DNA of 64,000 nucleotides from Rhodoferax sp. (GTDB lineage Bacteria > Pseudomonadota > Gammaproteobacteria > Burkholderiales > Burkholderiaceae_C): the NCBI RefSeq assembly GCF_012927445.1, contig NZ_JABBPD010000001.1, positions 248,001 to 312,000 on the forward strand. Direction: 5' to 3'. Shown here in pieces: positions 44,586-54,254 of this stretch. A program made the translations under genes and the position numbers. Below the pieces are notes generated by a model. The model was given only the letters and a program-made list of their open reading frames with translations. It made no database searches and was not told the origin of the DNA. The stretch's first letter is position 1. Each line of letters starts with the position of its first letter.

Positions 44586-45431
44586 TTACGCTTTGGGCAA
44601 CTTCTTCACGGTTTTTTTCGCCGTGGGCGGCAAAAAACTCTCGCCCGTTACCACCGACTTGCCGGTTTGGTTCTCCAGTTGGTTGCGGGCTTGGGCGGCA
44701 ATGCGGCCACCCGCTTTGGCGGCCGTTTTGTTTTGCGGCAGGCCGGTGGCATCCACACTTTCAGAGATTTGCCGGGTGGACAGCTCGGCCAGCGCCGTAA
44801 AAATCAGTTCCGCCTCGCTCATGTGGTCGCGCAGATTCTGGCTTTTCAGGCCCTTCATGTCCTTGTGCTCATTGACGCTGACCCCGGACCATTCCTGGTG
44901 AATGATGTTGGTCAGGATGGCAAACTCGCTGCCCTCCTTGATGTCATGGTCGCGCCAGTAGTCGGTGAGCTTGTTGCGCGTTTCCTGCCCGGTCATGCGT
45001 TGCGCAATCCACTTGTCGCTGCGCCCGTGCTGCTGCCAGGTTTGGCGCGCCCGGTCCAGCGACAAGGCCGGATCAGCCAGCTCTTGCATGCGCTCGTAGC
45101 CGACCTTGGCGAGCCAGCGTTTGATGGGCTCGGCTTTGGGGCTGGGGACGGATTGCACCAGGCGCAGCAGTGTCTCGGCTGTGGCGCAATCGGTGTCACG
45201 CTGCTTGCCGTCCGGTGCCGTTAATTTCAACCTTACGATTTTCTCGTAAGGTTGCTCAGAGCCTGCTTCCTGCGCCAACTTGCGCTTCAGGTCAGACCAG
45301 TACCGATTGGCATAGGTGCTTTCAGTCAGCACCTGTACCACGTCAATCACCGAAAACCACCAGATTTCAGTGGCTTCGTCGTACACGCGGCGAATGGTTT
45401 GTCCATCGAATTCAGCGGGGAAGATTTTCAT
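44586..45431 (-). CDS. BRO-N domain / DinD-like antirepressor protein within the cas operon
   Basis: From the ATG at 45431 (MKIFPAEFDGQTIRRVYDEA) the protein has 281 residues; an in-frame TTG 15 bases upstream is less likely, and GAAGGG upstream of the ATG serves as Shine-Dalgarno. Residues about 5-105 form a Bro-N-like domain (EIWWFSVIDVVQVLTEST, then YWSDLKRKL). The middle has PSPKAEPIKRWLAKVGYERM and HDIKEGSEFAILTNIIHQEW. The C-terminal AAKAGGRIAAQARNQLENQT, then GKSVVTGES, resembles DinD and phage antirepressors, which act on DNA, repressors or RecA. It sits 28 bases after cas7 and 22 bases before cas4, same strand, so it is co-transcribed. It is not a known type I-C component; its role is unknown. 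Confidence 0.85.
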   Translation of the reverse strand: MKIFPAEFDGQTIRRVYDEATEIWWFSVIDVVQVLTESTYANRYWSDLKRKLAQEAGSEQPYEKIVRLKLTAPDGKQRDTDCATAETLLRLVQSVPSPKAEPIKRWLAKVGYERMQELADPALSLDRARQTWQQHGRSDKWIAQRMTGQETRNKLTDYWRDHDIKEGSEFAILTNIIHQEWSGVSVNEHKDMKGLKSQNLRDHMSEAELIFTALAELSTRQISESVDATGLPQNKTAAKAGGRIAAQARNQLENQTGKSVVTGESFLPPTAKKTVKKLPKA

Positions 45432-45459
45432 CTTGAGGCCCTTCAAATTGACTCGTGTT

Positions 45460-46449
45460 TCAGCATCTTCTCGTCAGCGTAACGCCGGGAGCGGGCTGAA
45501 TTGATTGCCCGACCGACAAACCCTGACCATCAAATGAAACCGAATACGCATCAAAACTGCGGGCAACGGCACCCGCCTCGACGGGCTTGACTTGCAGGCG
45601 GTCAAACAAGGCATGCGCCGGGGCGTTGCCCAGTTCGCTGTCGTGCTTGAACACATACAACCCGCGCGTGGACATTTCGCCGCGTGCGGCAGAGCGGTCG
45701 TGTTCGAACATTTGCGCCAACGCCTGGAACACCAATTCAAGATCGTCGTCGCCAAACCCGGTTTGCTTGGCGAGAAAAGAGGAAACAAAGCCGTGGGCCA
45801 CATAGACGCCATAGGGCACGGTGTGTTTGCGGCCCATGGTGCGGTTGTCGCCCTGCTGCTTTTCAGCCTCGGCTTCAGTGGCAACGGCCATGCGAGTGAT
45901 GGAGTGCTCCAGCGCCACGATGGGCTCAACCGAGCGGGCAAAAGTGAGCTGTACCGGGCCGCGTACTTGGCCGCAGTTAATTTTGGTTGACATGACGGCA
46001 CCAAAAGTACGCACGTCAAAGAAGTTTTGGCACATCCATTGCCGCGCACTGCCTACGTCGTCCGCTCCACCTTTACGCTTTTCTTTCGGGGCTTTTTTCT
46101 TCTTGGCATCCACCTCTTCCACGGCAATAGCTGCATCGTCTTCATCAGGCAATTCAACGGCATCTAGCTTCAGTGCAGCATAGGCGCGCTGATTTTGATG
46201 ATTCAAAATTGCTTTCTCGCGGACGTAAATCTCAAAGCGCTTTTCACCCGCCTCGGGTTCGCGCACATCCTGATCCTTGACCAGCCCAACAAAATTGCGA
46301 ATCTTGCGTTTAAGCGAAACATCCGTCACCAGCCCATGGCCCGACTCCGCATCCATGCGCGGCATGTTGCCAGCGTCGGGGTCGCCGTTGGGGTTGCCGT
46401 CTTTCACGTCAAAAATGAGAACAAAGTCGTAGCGGTTGGCGAGATTCAT
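45460..46449 (-). CDS. cas7: CRISPR-associated protein Cas7 (Csd2, subtype I-C)
   Basis: This 329-residue backbone subunit of the type I-C Cascade binds along the crRNA spacer. It begins [20 protein letters not shown], with the I-B/I-C Cas7 hallmark [12 protein letters not shown] and, later, [21 protein letters not shown] lysine-rich insert ([13 protein letters not shown], about residues 116-128) sits in what is probably the thumb or a surface loop. Its ATG overlaps the cas8c stop by four bases. The next gene downstream should be cas4, but the BRO-N gene lies in between. Confidence 0.97.
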   Translation of the reverse strand: MNLANRYDFVLIFDVKDGNPNGDPDAGNMPRMDAESGHGLVTDVSLKRKIRNFVGLVKDQDVREPEAGEKRFEIYVREKAILNHQNQRAYAALKLDAVELPDEDDAAIAVEEVDAKKKKAPKEKRKGGADDVGSARQWMCQNFFDVRTFGAVMSTKINCGQVRGPVQLTFARSVEPIVALEHSITRMAVATEAEAEKQQGDNRTMGRKHTVPYGVYVAHGFVSSFLAKQTGFGDDDLELVFQALAQMFEHDRSAARGEMSTRGLYVFKHDSELGNAPAHALFDRLQVKPVEAGAVARSFDAYSVSFDGQGLSVGQSIQPAPGVTLTRRC

Positions 46450-46838
46450 GATGGATTTCCTTCGGTGATGGGGGTGGAGTCGTCAGGTTTTTTGGCAAAG
46501 AAGTCTTGCCGCTGGTGGTAGTAGCCCAGCGCAAAGCGGCCTTGGTCGGGCAGCGGAAAATGTTTGGGGAAGTCGGTCACAGAATCCAGAATCTCGCCTA
46601 ACAGCTTTTCGAACCATGCCGCTTGACCGACTGTTAACTTCTTCAAGTGGGCATTTTTCAATCGCAGCAAGGTGGTGAAAACAGCAACGGGCGTGCTTGA
46701 TGCCGCGCCGTAGTAGCGGTCCCGGATGGTTGAATTTAGCTTGCCCGGCCCGCCTGCGGACGCTTCCTGAATCCGCTCCAGGACGGAAAAAAGCCGCCCC
46801 AGCCGGTAGGCAGGGTTGGTATTGGTAAGGTCAAGCAT
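46446..46838 (-). CDS. cas11c: Cas11c small subunit, internal translation start within cas8c
   Basis: In type I-C systems the small Cascade subunit is known to be made from an internal start in cas8c. Here an in-frame ATG at 46838 is preceded by a strong Shine-Dalgarno sequence (GAAGGAG, nine bases before the ATG). The product would have 130 residues, beginning [20 protein letters not shown] and all-helical as expected for Cas11. It shares the cas8c stop at 46446. The site is predicted by analogy and by the sequence of the ribosome-binding site; expression is not shown. Confidence 0.75.
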   Translation of the reverse strand: MLDLTNTNPAYRLGRLFSVLERIQEASAGGPGKLNSTIRDRYYGAASSTPVAVFTTLLRLKNAHLKKLTVGQAAWFEKLLGEILDSVTDFPKHFPLPDQGRFALGYYHQRQDFFAKKPDDSTPITEGNPS

Positions 46839-48287
46839 GGGCAAAAACTCCTTCTCGGGGGGCTGGTTGGTGGGTGTGACAGATGAACGGCGAATTTGGC
46901 GATTGAGGCAGGCTTTGACAACTGCTGCTCTTGCATAAGGAACGTTTGGCGCCTGCTTACCTTGCTGCGTCTTCTTTGCTTGTTCAGCCCGGCAGCGCCC
47001 CACCGCAGCATTCAGCCACGCGCTGGGATAAGGCACGTCTGGCCCGGTAAAAACAGCATCAACAATGGCGCCGCCAAGATTCGGCGGAAGTCTGTCGATG
47101 TCGCCAAAGGGCTGGCTGTTGGTAGACAAGCACACGGCTTGCAACAAGCGTTTCAGACTCGGGTACTGCGGGTCATAAAGGCCACGCGCCATTTCGAGGT
47201 CTTTAAAGTGCTGGCTGATGCGTTTACCCAATTCAGCCAACGGCAGGCAGTGATAGAAGCGAATGCTGATGCGGGCGGCGTTGGGGGCCAGGCCCAGTAC
47301 ATGAAAGCGGTTTTTGTCATCCTGCCCGCCGTGTTGGCCCGACTGAATGGCAGACAGCAGCGCATGCAGTGCCCGGGCACCTTTGTCGGGATCGTCTTTC
47401 GGTGGATCGCCAAAAATATCGGCAGCTACAGATTCAAACTCTGAATCCCGGTCTGCCCAAAACACGGTGGAGGCGTCACCCACCTGAATGCGCTGGTTTG
47501 AGTTTTTGCGCAGCAAGTGATTCAAGGCTGTGGTGTAGGCAAAAGCCGCCGCTTGACTCACCGGCGCGTTTTCACCTTGGCGCTCTGTCTTGCCGTAGGA
47601 CTCGAAGGCCCGGGCGTTGAAAGAGACGATGTTGGCGCCGGATGACTGCGCACCCCACACGCCTTTGATGGAAGCGTGCAAACGCTGGATGGGCGCATCG
47701 TCACCGGTGACCAGACACATCGAAAGCCGTTCGTTGGGATCAGTCGCCACGTTCAGCACGGCTTTGACAACTGCGGGACGTTGGCAAACCAGATCAATGT
47801 CACGATGCAGGCGAAAGCTCATTACTGCATTGGATTCCAGCGCTTGCGCCCAAGTGGGTTGCGCTTCGAGTTGGGTCAAATTGAAACTCCCGAAGAATTT
47901 CAAAATAGCCTGAATGCTTGCGTCGTCGCGGGCGCTTTGTGGCAGAGCTTCAATGCGGGCCACAAAATGAGCGTGCTGTTCTGCCACCCGTTCGGGTTTG
48001 CCTTTTGTGTCCACACCCAGCACGTATTCGAGCGTGTCCCACAGTAAATTGGCCGCAACACCGGAGGTCTTTTTGACCCCCTGCGGGACACGAAATGTTT
48101 GCGCAACTTTTTTCTTCTTCTCGTTCAATGTACGGGTGTCAAGCAACTGAACCAGTTCACCCTCGGTCGTGATCTCCAATACAAAGGGGATTTCTTTTTG
48201 CTCCAATCCAAAGGCAGGCAAGCGCTGCGCTGGGTCCGCATCGTCGCATTTACGGCGATAGTAGTCATTGAGTGCCTGGAGAATCAT
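46446..48287 (-). CDS. cas8c: CRISPR-associated protein Cas8c (Csd1, subtype I-C large subunit)
   Basis: The 613-residue large subunit of the type I-C Cascade recognises the PAM and helps recruit Cas3. It is recognisable by [16 protein letters not shown] at the N-terminus, [40 protein letters not shown] and [18 protein letters not shown], all typical of Csd1. Length is normal for the family. The start overlaps the cas5 stop by four bases and the stop overlaps the cas7 start by four, so the three genes are translationally coupled. The last 130 residues can also be made separately as Cas11c. Confidence 0.97.
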   Translation of the reverse strand: MILQALNDYYRRKCDDADPAQRLPAFGLEQKEIPFVLEITTEGELVQLLDTRTLNEKKKKVAQTFRVPQGVKKTSGVAANLLWDTLEYVLGVDTKGKPERVAEQHAHFVARIEALPQSARDDASIQAILKFFGSFNLTQLEAQPTWAQALESNAVMSFRLHRDIDLVCQRPAVVKAVLNVATDPNERLSMCLVTGDDAPIQRLHASIKGVWGAQSSGANIVSFNARAFESYGKTERQGENAPVSQAAAFAYTTALNHLLRKNSNQRIQVGDASTVFWADRDSEFESVAADIFGDPPKDDPDKGARALHALLSAIQSGQHGGQDDKNRFHVLGLAPNAARISIRFYHCLPLAELGKRISQHFKDLEMARGLYDPQYPSLKRLLQAVCLSTNSQPFGDIDRLPPNLGGAIVDAVFTGPDVPYPSAWLNAAVGRCRAEQAKKTQQGKQAPNVPYARAAVVKACLNRQIRRSSVTPTNQPPEKEFLPMLDLTNTNPAYRLGRLFSVLERIQEASAGGPGKLNSTIRDRYYGAASSTPVAVFTTLLRLKNAHLKKLTVGQAAWFEKLLGEILDSVTDFPKHFPLPDQGRFALGYYHQRQDFFAKKPDDSTPITEGNPS

Positions 48288-48937
48288 CCGCGTGCATCCT
48301 CAAATGGCGGAACTTCAATCACGCCTGCCAGCATCCTGGCGTTGAAAAAGCGAGGCTGCGGGTCGGCGGGGTGGGTGAAGTCCAAGTCATGCAGCATCCA
48401 GCCCAACTCGCGGGTCTCGCCAATAGGCATCGCGGCGGATGCATCGGGCGTCACCAGGCTGAATGCGGCGGCAAATTCCCGGCAACCCAAATACGGCTGG
48501 TTCACGCATTGCCCCTTATTGGCGCGACGCGTGAACATTTCGGCGTATTTCATCAAGGGTTCGTTGCAGCCCGATGCAAGCGACAAATCAGCGTGGATGC
48601 GGTAAGCCACATCGCGCAAGAAGTAGCCCGCTCGCTGTTGGCGATCAGGTTCGATATCCAACCCCAACATGCCATAACCGAGCTTCATTGCGCTCTTGAC
48701 ACTATCGACGGAAATTACGGATTTCACCTCATTGCGTCGCAAATTAATCCACCGAATGGGCTCGAGCACTTCAATGCGATGCACCCGCCAGCGAATAGCG
48801 GGCTTCCACAAAATGGCCTCAAAAATAGAGCGCGCCGCCGAGGGCGTCATCACGTCATACGAAACGCGCTCGACCTTCATTTCAGGACGGGTAAAACAGG
48901 CGAAAGGGCCGGAAACTTCAAGACAAAAATGGGTCAT
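48284..48937 (-). CDS. cas5c: CRISPR-associated protein Cas5c (Cas5d), crRNA-processing endonuclease
   Basis: A 217-residue RAMP protein. In subtype I-C, which lacks Cas6, Cas5c cleaves pre-crRNA at the base of the repeat hairpin and stays bound to the 5' handle. The N-terminus MTHFCLEVSGPFACFTRPEM and the blocks YDVMTPSAARSIFEAILWKP and FLRDVAYRIHADLSL match the family. It lies nine bases after cas3 and overlaps cas8c. The long, stable repeat hairpin in the array would be its substrate. Confidence 0.96.
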   Translation of the reverse strand: MTHFCLEVSGPFACFTRPEMKVERVSYDVMTPSAARSIFEAILWKPAIRWRVHRIEVLEPIRWINLRRNEVKSVISVDSVKSAMKLGYGMLGLDIEPDRQQRAGYFLRDVAYRIHADLSLASGCNEPLMKYAEMFTRRANKGQCVNQPYLGCREFAAAFSLVTPDASAAMPIGETRELGWMLHDLDFTHPADPQPRFFNARMLAGVIEVPPFEDARG

Positions 48938-48946
48938 TGCATTCTT

Positions 48947-51229
48947 TCAAGGGGCGAAGCCACCAGGATTGTATAAATCATCATTCAGCTTCAAGCCAAG
49001 CGTTGGGTCGTAAAGGTTGTCCGCATTCACTTGCGCATAAAGCCCCGGCATCGGCAGCGTCAAGTCGCCCTGCGCAAGCATCTTGTCGGCCACGCGCTTG
49101 TGGATGCTGACGGTGTAGCGCTGCAGCTTTCGCATCAGCCAGCGCGCCGGGCCTTCTGCGGCCAACATGCCAAGCAGTTTTTCAATCTCGTCACGATGCT
49201 CCGCATAGCGCACCACGACCGAGGCCGAATCCTGATCATCAATCAGGCGGAAGGCATCGGCCGCTGAACGGAACTGCACGCCCAGCGTTTGGCGGTCTTT
49301 CACCGTTAGCAAACGGCACACGCCTTTGCTGTCCAGATCGACGGTGCTATAAAACTGCCGAAAGTAGCTGGCAAACAAAGCGCGTGCCAACGGGTCTGCA
49401 TGTTGGCCATGCAAGGTGCTGATGCAGGCTTGCGCCCCTTTGCGCAAGTGCCCCAAAGGCGGCGGCTCGGGCGGCACGAAGACGACGACGCGGCCCTTGC
49501 CGTCCAGTCGTCCTTCGCGGTTGCAGCGCCCCGCTGCCTGCGCAATCGAGTCCAGCCCGGCCAGGGCGCGATACACCACCGGAAAATCAATGTCCACCCC
49601 GGCCTCGACCAACTGGGTGCTGACCACTCGCAGCGGTTGCAGGTCGTGCCCGTCACGCTTAGATTTGAGCCGCACCTTGATCTGGTCGATGACAGTTTTT
49701 CGGTGCGCGCCACACATCAGCGCCGACAAATGCAAGGTGCCGGGCGGCAGCAAGCGCTGCAACTCGCGGGCGGCTTTGCGGGTGCTGACGATGGCCAGCA
49801 CACAGTCTTCGGCGGCAATTTTTTCGGCCATATCAACCCACGGCGTGGATATATTCCAGTCTGGCGGCAGTTCTACGTTCACCCGTTTGAGTGCATCAAA
49901 CAGGGCGTCGGGGTTGTCGATGATTTCGCGCACGTTCTCCAGCCCGCGCAGGTCTTTGCTCTTGTCGAAGTAGTTGGTCGTATTCAGCGCGGGCTGGGTG
50001 GCGGTACACAGCACCACGGTCACGCCATAGTGCTTCACCAGCAGGTTCAGCGCATCCAGAATGGGCTGCAAAAACTCGGGCGGCAGTTGCTGCGCTTCGT
50101 CCAGCACGATGATGCTGTTCACGATGTTGTGCAGCTTGCGGCAGCGCGAGGTTTTGGCGGCAAACAGCGACTCGAACAACTGCACGTTGGTGGTGACGAC
50201 CAGCGGGGCATCCCAGTTCTCGCAGGCGAGGCGGCTGCGCATGGTTTCGTCCCGGTCAGCGGCATCAGCTTGGCTGTGATGCTCAATCAAGACTTCATCC
50301 CCCAGCGTTTTGAACACGTCGCGAAACACGTCGGCGGTCTGTTCGATGATGCTGGTGTAGGGAATGGCGTAGATCACGCGGCGCTTGCCGTGCGTTTGCG
50401 CGTGATTCAGGGCAAACGCCAGACTGGACAAAGTCTTGCCGCCGCCGGTCGGCACCGTGAGCGAGAAGAACCCGGCGGGTAGCGCGGCCTTGTCGCGGCA
50501 CTGGCGCAGGATGTCGGCGCGCAAGGTGTTGACCTCGGAGGGCGTGGCTTCGGCGGCCTTGGCGAGCATGTGCGCGTCCAAAGCGAGGCGCATTTGATCC
50601 AGTGTCGGGAAACCGTCGCGTCGGGCGGGTTTGCCAGCGTCAAAGTGCGCCTCGGTGTCCAGAAAGTCGGCATCGACCAAGCAGGAGAACAGCAAGCGAA
50701 CCCAAAGCGCAAAACCCGCTGCACCGCCGGATATTTTGCTGATATCGGGAACAAAGTCGCCCGAATCAAGAATGCTGGCTGGTGGCTGGGCGGCCAAGGC
50801 CTCTTTCAATTCTGTCTGGCAATCGGTATTCGAGAGCCGCTCTTTGAGGCCGCCATCCCAGTCGTCCAGCCCTGCGTGATGGCCCGCGATCAAGTAGGCA
50901 AGAACACGAGCGGCGAGTTTGCCGTTGGCACCGTGCGTTTTTTCAAGCGCTTGCAAGGCCCACAAAGCCCCGGCGGCAGAGTGCGTTTTCTCTCGCCCAC
51001 CCACCTTGCCCTCAATATGCGCATCGTCGGGCTTGTCCGACTGCCTCAAGTAGCGCTGAAATCCCGGGCGGTATTTGCCCAGGTCATGCCACAGCCCGGC
51101 CAGATAGGCCCAGCGAGCGCAAGCGCCATTGGAGTCAAACGCTTTGGAAAACCCAGCAGCCCCATCCGCCACGGCACGTAAATGGTCTACCAATAGATGC
51201 CCACAGGAATGGGCCAGAGATTCCGACAT
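48947..51229 (-). CDS. cas3: CRISPR-associated helicase/nuclease Cas3 (subtype I-C)
   Basis: A 760-residue effector that unwinds and degrades DNA marked by Cascade. The N-terminal HD nuclease has LWHDLGKYRPGF (His48-Asp49), a later His in KTHSAAGAL and LIAGHHAGLDDW. The SF2 helicase part has Walker A VPTGGGKTLS, the DExD/H motif as VLDEAQQLP, SAT-like CTATQPALN, and motif VI AQAAGRCNREGR. It is the first gene of the operon; the ATG at 51229 is 139 bp from divergent metG. All catalytic motifs look intact, so interference should be functional. Confidence 0.98.
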   Translation of the reverse strand: MSESLAHSCGHLLVDHLRAVADGAAGFSKAFDSNGACARWAYLAGLWHDLGKYRPGFQRYLRQSDKPDDAHIEGKVGGREKTHSAAGALWALQALEKTHGANGKLAARVLAYLIAGHHAGLDDWDGGLKERLSNTDCQTELKEALAAQPPASILDSGDFVPDISKISGGAAGFALWVRLLFSCLVDADFLDTEAHFDAGKPARRDGFPTLDQMRLALDAHMLAKAAEATPSEVNTLRADILRQCRDKAALPAGFFSLTVPTGGGKTLSSLAFALNHAQTHGKRRVIYAIPYTSIIEQTADVFRDVFKTLGDEVLIEHHSQADAADRDETMRSRLACENWDAPLVVTTNVQLFESLFAAKTSRCRKLHNIVNSIIVLDEAQQLPPEFLQPILDALNLLVKHYGVTVVLCTATQPALNTTNYFDKSKDLRGLENVREIIDNPDALFDALKRVNVELPPDWNISTPWVDMAEKIAAEDCVLAIVSTRKAARELQRLLPPGTLHLSALMCGAHRKTVIDQIKVRLKSKRDGHDLQPLRVVSTQLVEAGVDIDFPVVYRALAGLDSIAQAAGRCNREGRLDGKGRVVVFVPPEPPPLGHLRKGAQACISTLHGQHADPLARALFASYFRQFYSTVDLDSKGVCRLLTVKDRQTLGVQFRSAADAFRLIDDQDSASVVVRYAEHRDEIEKLLGMLAAEGPARWLMRKLQRYTVSIHKRVADKMLAQGDLTLPMPGLYAQVNADNLYDPTLGLKLNDDLYNPGGFAP

Positions 51230-51368
51230 AATTATTTTTTTCCCGAAACACTTTTATTTGTACACAGCTTAAACGTGCAAGGGCTCATCCGATGGGGTTT
51301 GGCTACTTTGAAAAAAATTATTTCGCCCCGACTAAAATCAAAAGCTGTTTCTGAAAGTCCATCGCCCC
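51230..51368. promoter_or_regulatory. Divergent promoter region of cas3 and metG
   Basis: This AT-rich 139-bp gap must hold the promoters of the cas operon (minus) and metG (plus). AT tracts (TAATTATTTTTTT near 51229 and AAAAAAATTATTT near 51312) lie at both ends. I cannot assign -35/-10 boxes with confidence. No operator palindrome was recognised. Confidence 0.4.
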
Positions 51369-53474
51369 ATGTCACGCAAACTCTTTGTCACCACCGCCCT
51401 GCCCTACGCCAACGGCAATTTCCACATCGGCCACATCATGGAGTACATCCAGGCCGATATCTGGGTGCGTTACCAACGGATGATGGGCAACGAGGTGAAT
51501 TTTGTGGGTGCCGACGACACCCACGGCGCGCCGATCATGATTGCGGCCGAAAAAGTGGGCAAGACGCCACAGCAGTTCGTGGCCGACATCGCCGCGGGCC
51601 GTAAACCCTATCTGGATGGCTTCAACATCGGCTTTGACAACTGGCACTCCACCGATGGTCCGGAAAACCATGAACTGGCCCGGCAGATCTACCGCGACCT
51701 GCGCGACAATCCGGGCGGCTCACTGATCGAGACCAAAGTGATCGAACAGTTCTTCGACGTTGAGAAGAACATGTTCCTGCCTGACCGCTTCATCAAGGGC
51801 GAGTGCCCGAAATGCCACGCCAAGGACCAGTACGGCGACAACTGCGAAGTCTGCGGCGCCGTGTATGCGCCGACCGACCTGATCAACCCGTTCTCGGCCC
51901 TGTCAGGCGTGACACCGGTGCTCAAAAGCTCGGAACACTTTTTCTTCAAGCTGTCGGACCCGCGCTGCGTGGCTTTTCTGGAAGACTGGACGCAAGGCAA
52001 GGACGAAAGCGGCAAGCCACGGTTACAGCCCGAAGTGGCCAACAAGGTCAAGGAATGGTTTTCCGTTCGCACCAACCAGGACGGCTCAAAAAGCGAAGGG
52101 CTGGGCGACTGGGACATTTCCCGTGACGCACCCTACTTCGGCATAGAGATTCCGGATGCGCCGGGCAAGTATTTTTATGTCTGGCTGGACGCGCCGATTG
52201 GCTACTTGGCGTCGCTGAAAAACCTGCTGGACAAGCGCGGCCAGAACTATGACGACTACATGGCCGACCCAAAGCTGGAGCAGTACCACTTCATCGGCAA
52301 GGACATCGTCACGTTCCACACCTTGTTTTGGCCCGCCACGCTGCATTTCAGCGGTCGCAAGACGCCCAACAACATCTTCGTTCACGGCTTTTTGACGGTC
52401 AACAACGGTGAAAAAATGAGCAAAAGCCGGGGCACCGGCCTGGACCCGCTCAAGTACCTGGGCCTGGGCATGAACCCCGAGTGGCTGCGCTACTACCTGG
52501 CCACCAAGCTCAATGCGCGTAACGAAGACATCGACTTCAACGCCGACGACTTCATGGCGCGCGTCAACAGCGATTTGATCGGCAAATACATCAACATCGC
52601 ATCACGGGCGGCGGGCTTTATTGCCAAGCGCTTTGACGGCCAGCTGGGTGAAATTTCAACCGACGGCGCGGCGCTGCTCAACCAGCTGCGCATTGAGCGC
52701 GCCAGCATCGAACAACTGTACGAAGCCCGCGAATATGCCAAGGCGCTCAGAGAGACCATGTTGCTGGCGGATCGCGTGAACGAGTATGTGGACGCCAACA
52801 AGCCGTGGGAGCTGGCCAAGAAAGAAGGCATGGACGCCCGCTTGCAGGATGTGTGCACGGTCTGTATCGAAGCCTTTGCCGTGCTCACCACCTACCTCAA
52901 GCCGGTGCTGCCGGCGCTGGCCGCACAGGTCGAGGCCTTTCTCGGCTGTGCGCCGCTGGCGTCTGGCCAGGCCAGCCAGGCGCTGGGTGCCGGCCACCGC
53001 ATTGGCGACTACAAGCACCTGATGCAGCGCGTCGACATCAAGCAACTTGAAGCCTTGTTTGAGGCTCCAGCCCCCGTGGAACCTGCGCAGGCAGCTATTG
53101 AATTAGTAGTGCCCGGTGGCGAAGAAATCGCCCCTACCATCAGCATTGACGACTTCGCCAAGATTGATCTGCGCATCGCCAAGATCGTGAATTGCGAAGC
53201 GGTTGCGGGCTCCACCAAGCTGCTGCGCCTGACGCTGGATGTGGGTGAAGGCAAGCTGCGTAACGTTTTCAGCGGCATTGCCAGCGCCTACCAGCCCGAA
53301 GACCTGATCGGCAAACTCACCGTGATGGTGGCCAACCTGGCACCGCGCAAGATGAAGTTTGGTATCAGTGAAGGCATGGTGCTGGCGGCCAGTCATGCCG
53401 ATGAAAAAGCCAACCCCGGCATCTATGTGCTGGAGCCGTCGGCCGGTGCGCAAGCGGGCATGCGGGTGCATTAA
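51369..53474 (+). CDS. metG: Methionine--tRNA ligase with C-terminal tRNA-binding domain
   Basis: The 701-residue class I synthetase charges tRNA-Met. The HIGH motif is in [11 protein letters not shown] near the N-terminus, the zinc knuckle is CPKC ... CEVC (about 142-158), and the KMSKS motif is [11 protein letters not shown] helical anticodon-binding domain follows, and residues about 590-701 are the EMAP/Arc1p-like dimerising tRNA-binding domain ([20 protein letters not shown]). The linker before it, around [19 protein letters not shown], is encoded by a dispersed repeat (53061-53110). The ATG at 51369 is standard. It is divergent from the cas operon. Confidence 0.98.
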   Translation: MSRKLFVTTALPYANGNFHIGHIMEYIQADIWVRYQRMMGNEVNFVGADDTHGAPIMIAAEKVGKTPQQFVADIAAGRKPYLDGFNIGFDNWHSTDGPENHELARQIYRDLRDNPGGSLIETKVIEQFFDVEKNMFLPDRFIKGECPKCHAKDQYGDNCEVCGAVYAPTDLINPFSALSGVTPVLKSSEHFFFKLSDPRCVAFLEDWTQGKDESGKPRLQPEVANKVKEWFSVRTNQDGSKSEGLGDWDISRDAPYFGIEIPDAPGKYFYVWLDAPIGYLASLKNLLDKRGQNYDDYMADPKLEQYHFIGKDIVTFHTLFWPATLHFSGRKTPNNIFVHGFLTVNNGEKMSKSRGTGLDPLKYLGLGMNPEWLRYYLATKLNARNEDIDFNADDFMARVNSDLIGKYINIASRAAGFIAKRFDGQLGEISTDGAALLNQLRIERASIEQLYEAREYAKALRETMLLADRVNEYVDANKPWELAKKEGMDARLQDVCTVCIEAFAVLTTYLKPVLPALAAQVEAFLGCAPLASGQASQALGAGHRIGDYKHLMQRVDIKQLEALFEAPAPVEPAQAAIELVVPGGEEIAPTISIDDFAKIDLRIAKIVNCEAVAGSTKLLRLTLDVGEGKLRNVFSGIASAYQPEDLIGKLTVMVANLAPRKMKFGISEGMVLAASHADEKANPGIYVLEPSAGAQAGMRVH
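53061..53110. repeat. Dispersed short palindromic repeat, copy F (inside the metG linker)
   Basis: The plus strand reads GAGGCTCCAGCCCCCGTGGA, then CTGCGCAGGCAGCTATTGAA and TTAGTAG. This aligns with copy C (GCCTCTAGCCCCCGTAT, GCGCAAGCAGCTACT, AATTAATAGC). It is fully coding and in frame, between the anticodon-binding and C-terminal domains. Confidence 0.5.
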
Positions 53475-53486
53475 GACCACAGCGAC

Positions 53487-54254
53487 ATGATCCCCCAACT
53501 GCGCGGCTGGACCTCGGTCCAGCGGACCTCCCAAAACAATATCCGCCTGGGCGCGACACTCTGCTTCGTTGCGGGCGCGACCAACGCGGGGGGCTTCCTG
53601 GCGGTCGGGGAATACACGTCGCACATGTCCGGCATTGTGTCGTCGGTGGCGGACAACCTGGTGCTGGGCCAAATCGCCTTGGCTCTCGCCGGGCTGGCCT
53701 CCTTGTTGTCGTTCATCGGCGGCGCCATGACCACCGCCTGGATGGTCAACTGGGGGCTGCGTCGAAATTTACAAAGCGCCTATGGCCGCCCTTTGCTGCT
53801 GGAAGCCGCCTTGCTGCTGCTGTTTGGCCTGTTTGGCACGGGCATCAACTTTTTTGCCGGTCTGTTTGTGCCGCTGACCGTGCTGGTGCTGTGCTTCATC
53901 ATGGGCCTGCAAAACGCCGTCATCACCAAAATCTCGCACGCTGAAATTCGCACCACCCACGTCACCGGTCTGGTGACCGATCTGGGGATTGAGCTCGGCA
54001 AGCTGTTCTACATCAACCGCATGACGCGCGACAAGCTGGTCATGGCCAACCGCCATAAACTGCGTATCCACGTCACCCTGATCGGCAGTTTCTTTGTCGG
54101 CGGGTTGATGGGCGCCATTGGCTTCAAGACCATTGGCTTTCTCGCCACGGTGCCGCTGTCCATCCTGTTGCTCCTCCTGGTCTGGCGTCCGGTCCTCAAC
54201 GATGCGAAAAACTGGATTGACCCGCATCATCCCGAGCAGGATCAGGATCAGTAA
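53487..54254 (+). CDS. DUF1275 (YoaK-like) membrane protein
   Basis: A 255-residue inner-membrane protein with about six predicted helices, matching the YoaK/DUF1275 family. Family blocks are CFVAGATNAGGFLAVGEYTS near the N-terminus, HMSGIVSSVADNLVLGQ, FIMGLQNAVITKISHAEIRT, and TGLVTDLGIELGKLFY. The family has no firmly established function; a transporter role is sometimes suggested. It begins 12 bases after metG and may be co-transcribed. Its last seven bases overlap the end of the convergent hyfI-like gene. Confidence 0.85.
   Translation: MIPQLRGWTSVQRTSQNNIRLGATLCFVAGATNAGGFLAVGEYTSHMSGIVSSVADNLVLGQIALALAGLASLLSFIGGAMTTAWMVNWGLRRNLQSAYGRPLLLEAALLLLFGLFGTGINFFAGLFVPLTVLVLCFIMGLQNAVITKISHAEIRTTHVTGLVTDLGIELGKLFYINRMTRDKLVMANRHKLRIHVTLIGSFFVGGLMGAIGFKTIGFLATVPLSILLLLLVWRPVLNDAKNWIDPHHPEQDQDQ

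Noticed and set aside
44586..45431. Anti-CRISPR protein
   Set aside because: At 281 residues with a BRO-N domain it is larger than typical anti-CRISPRs and lies inside the cas operon itself, so this label has no support.
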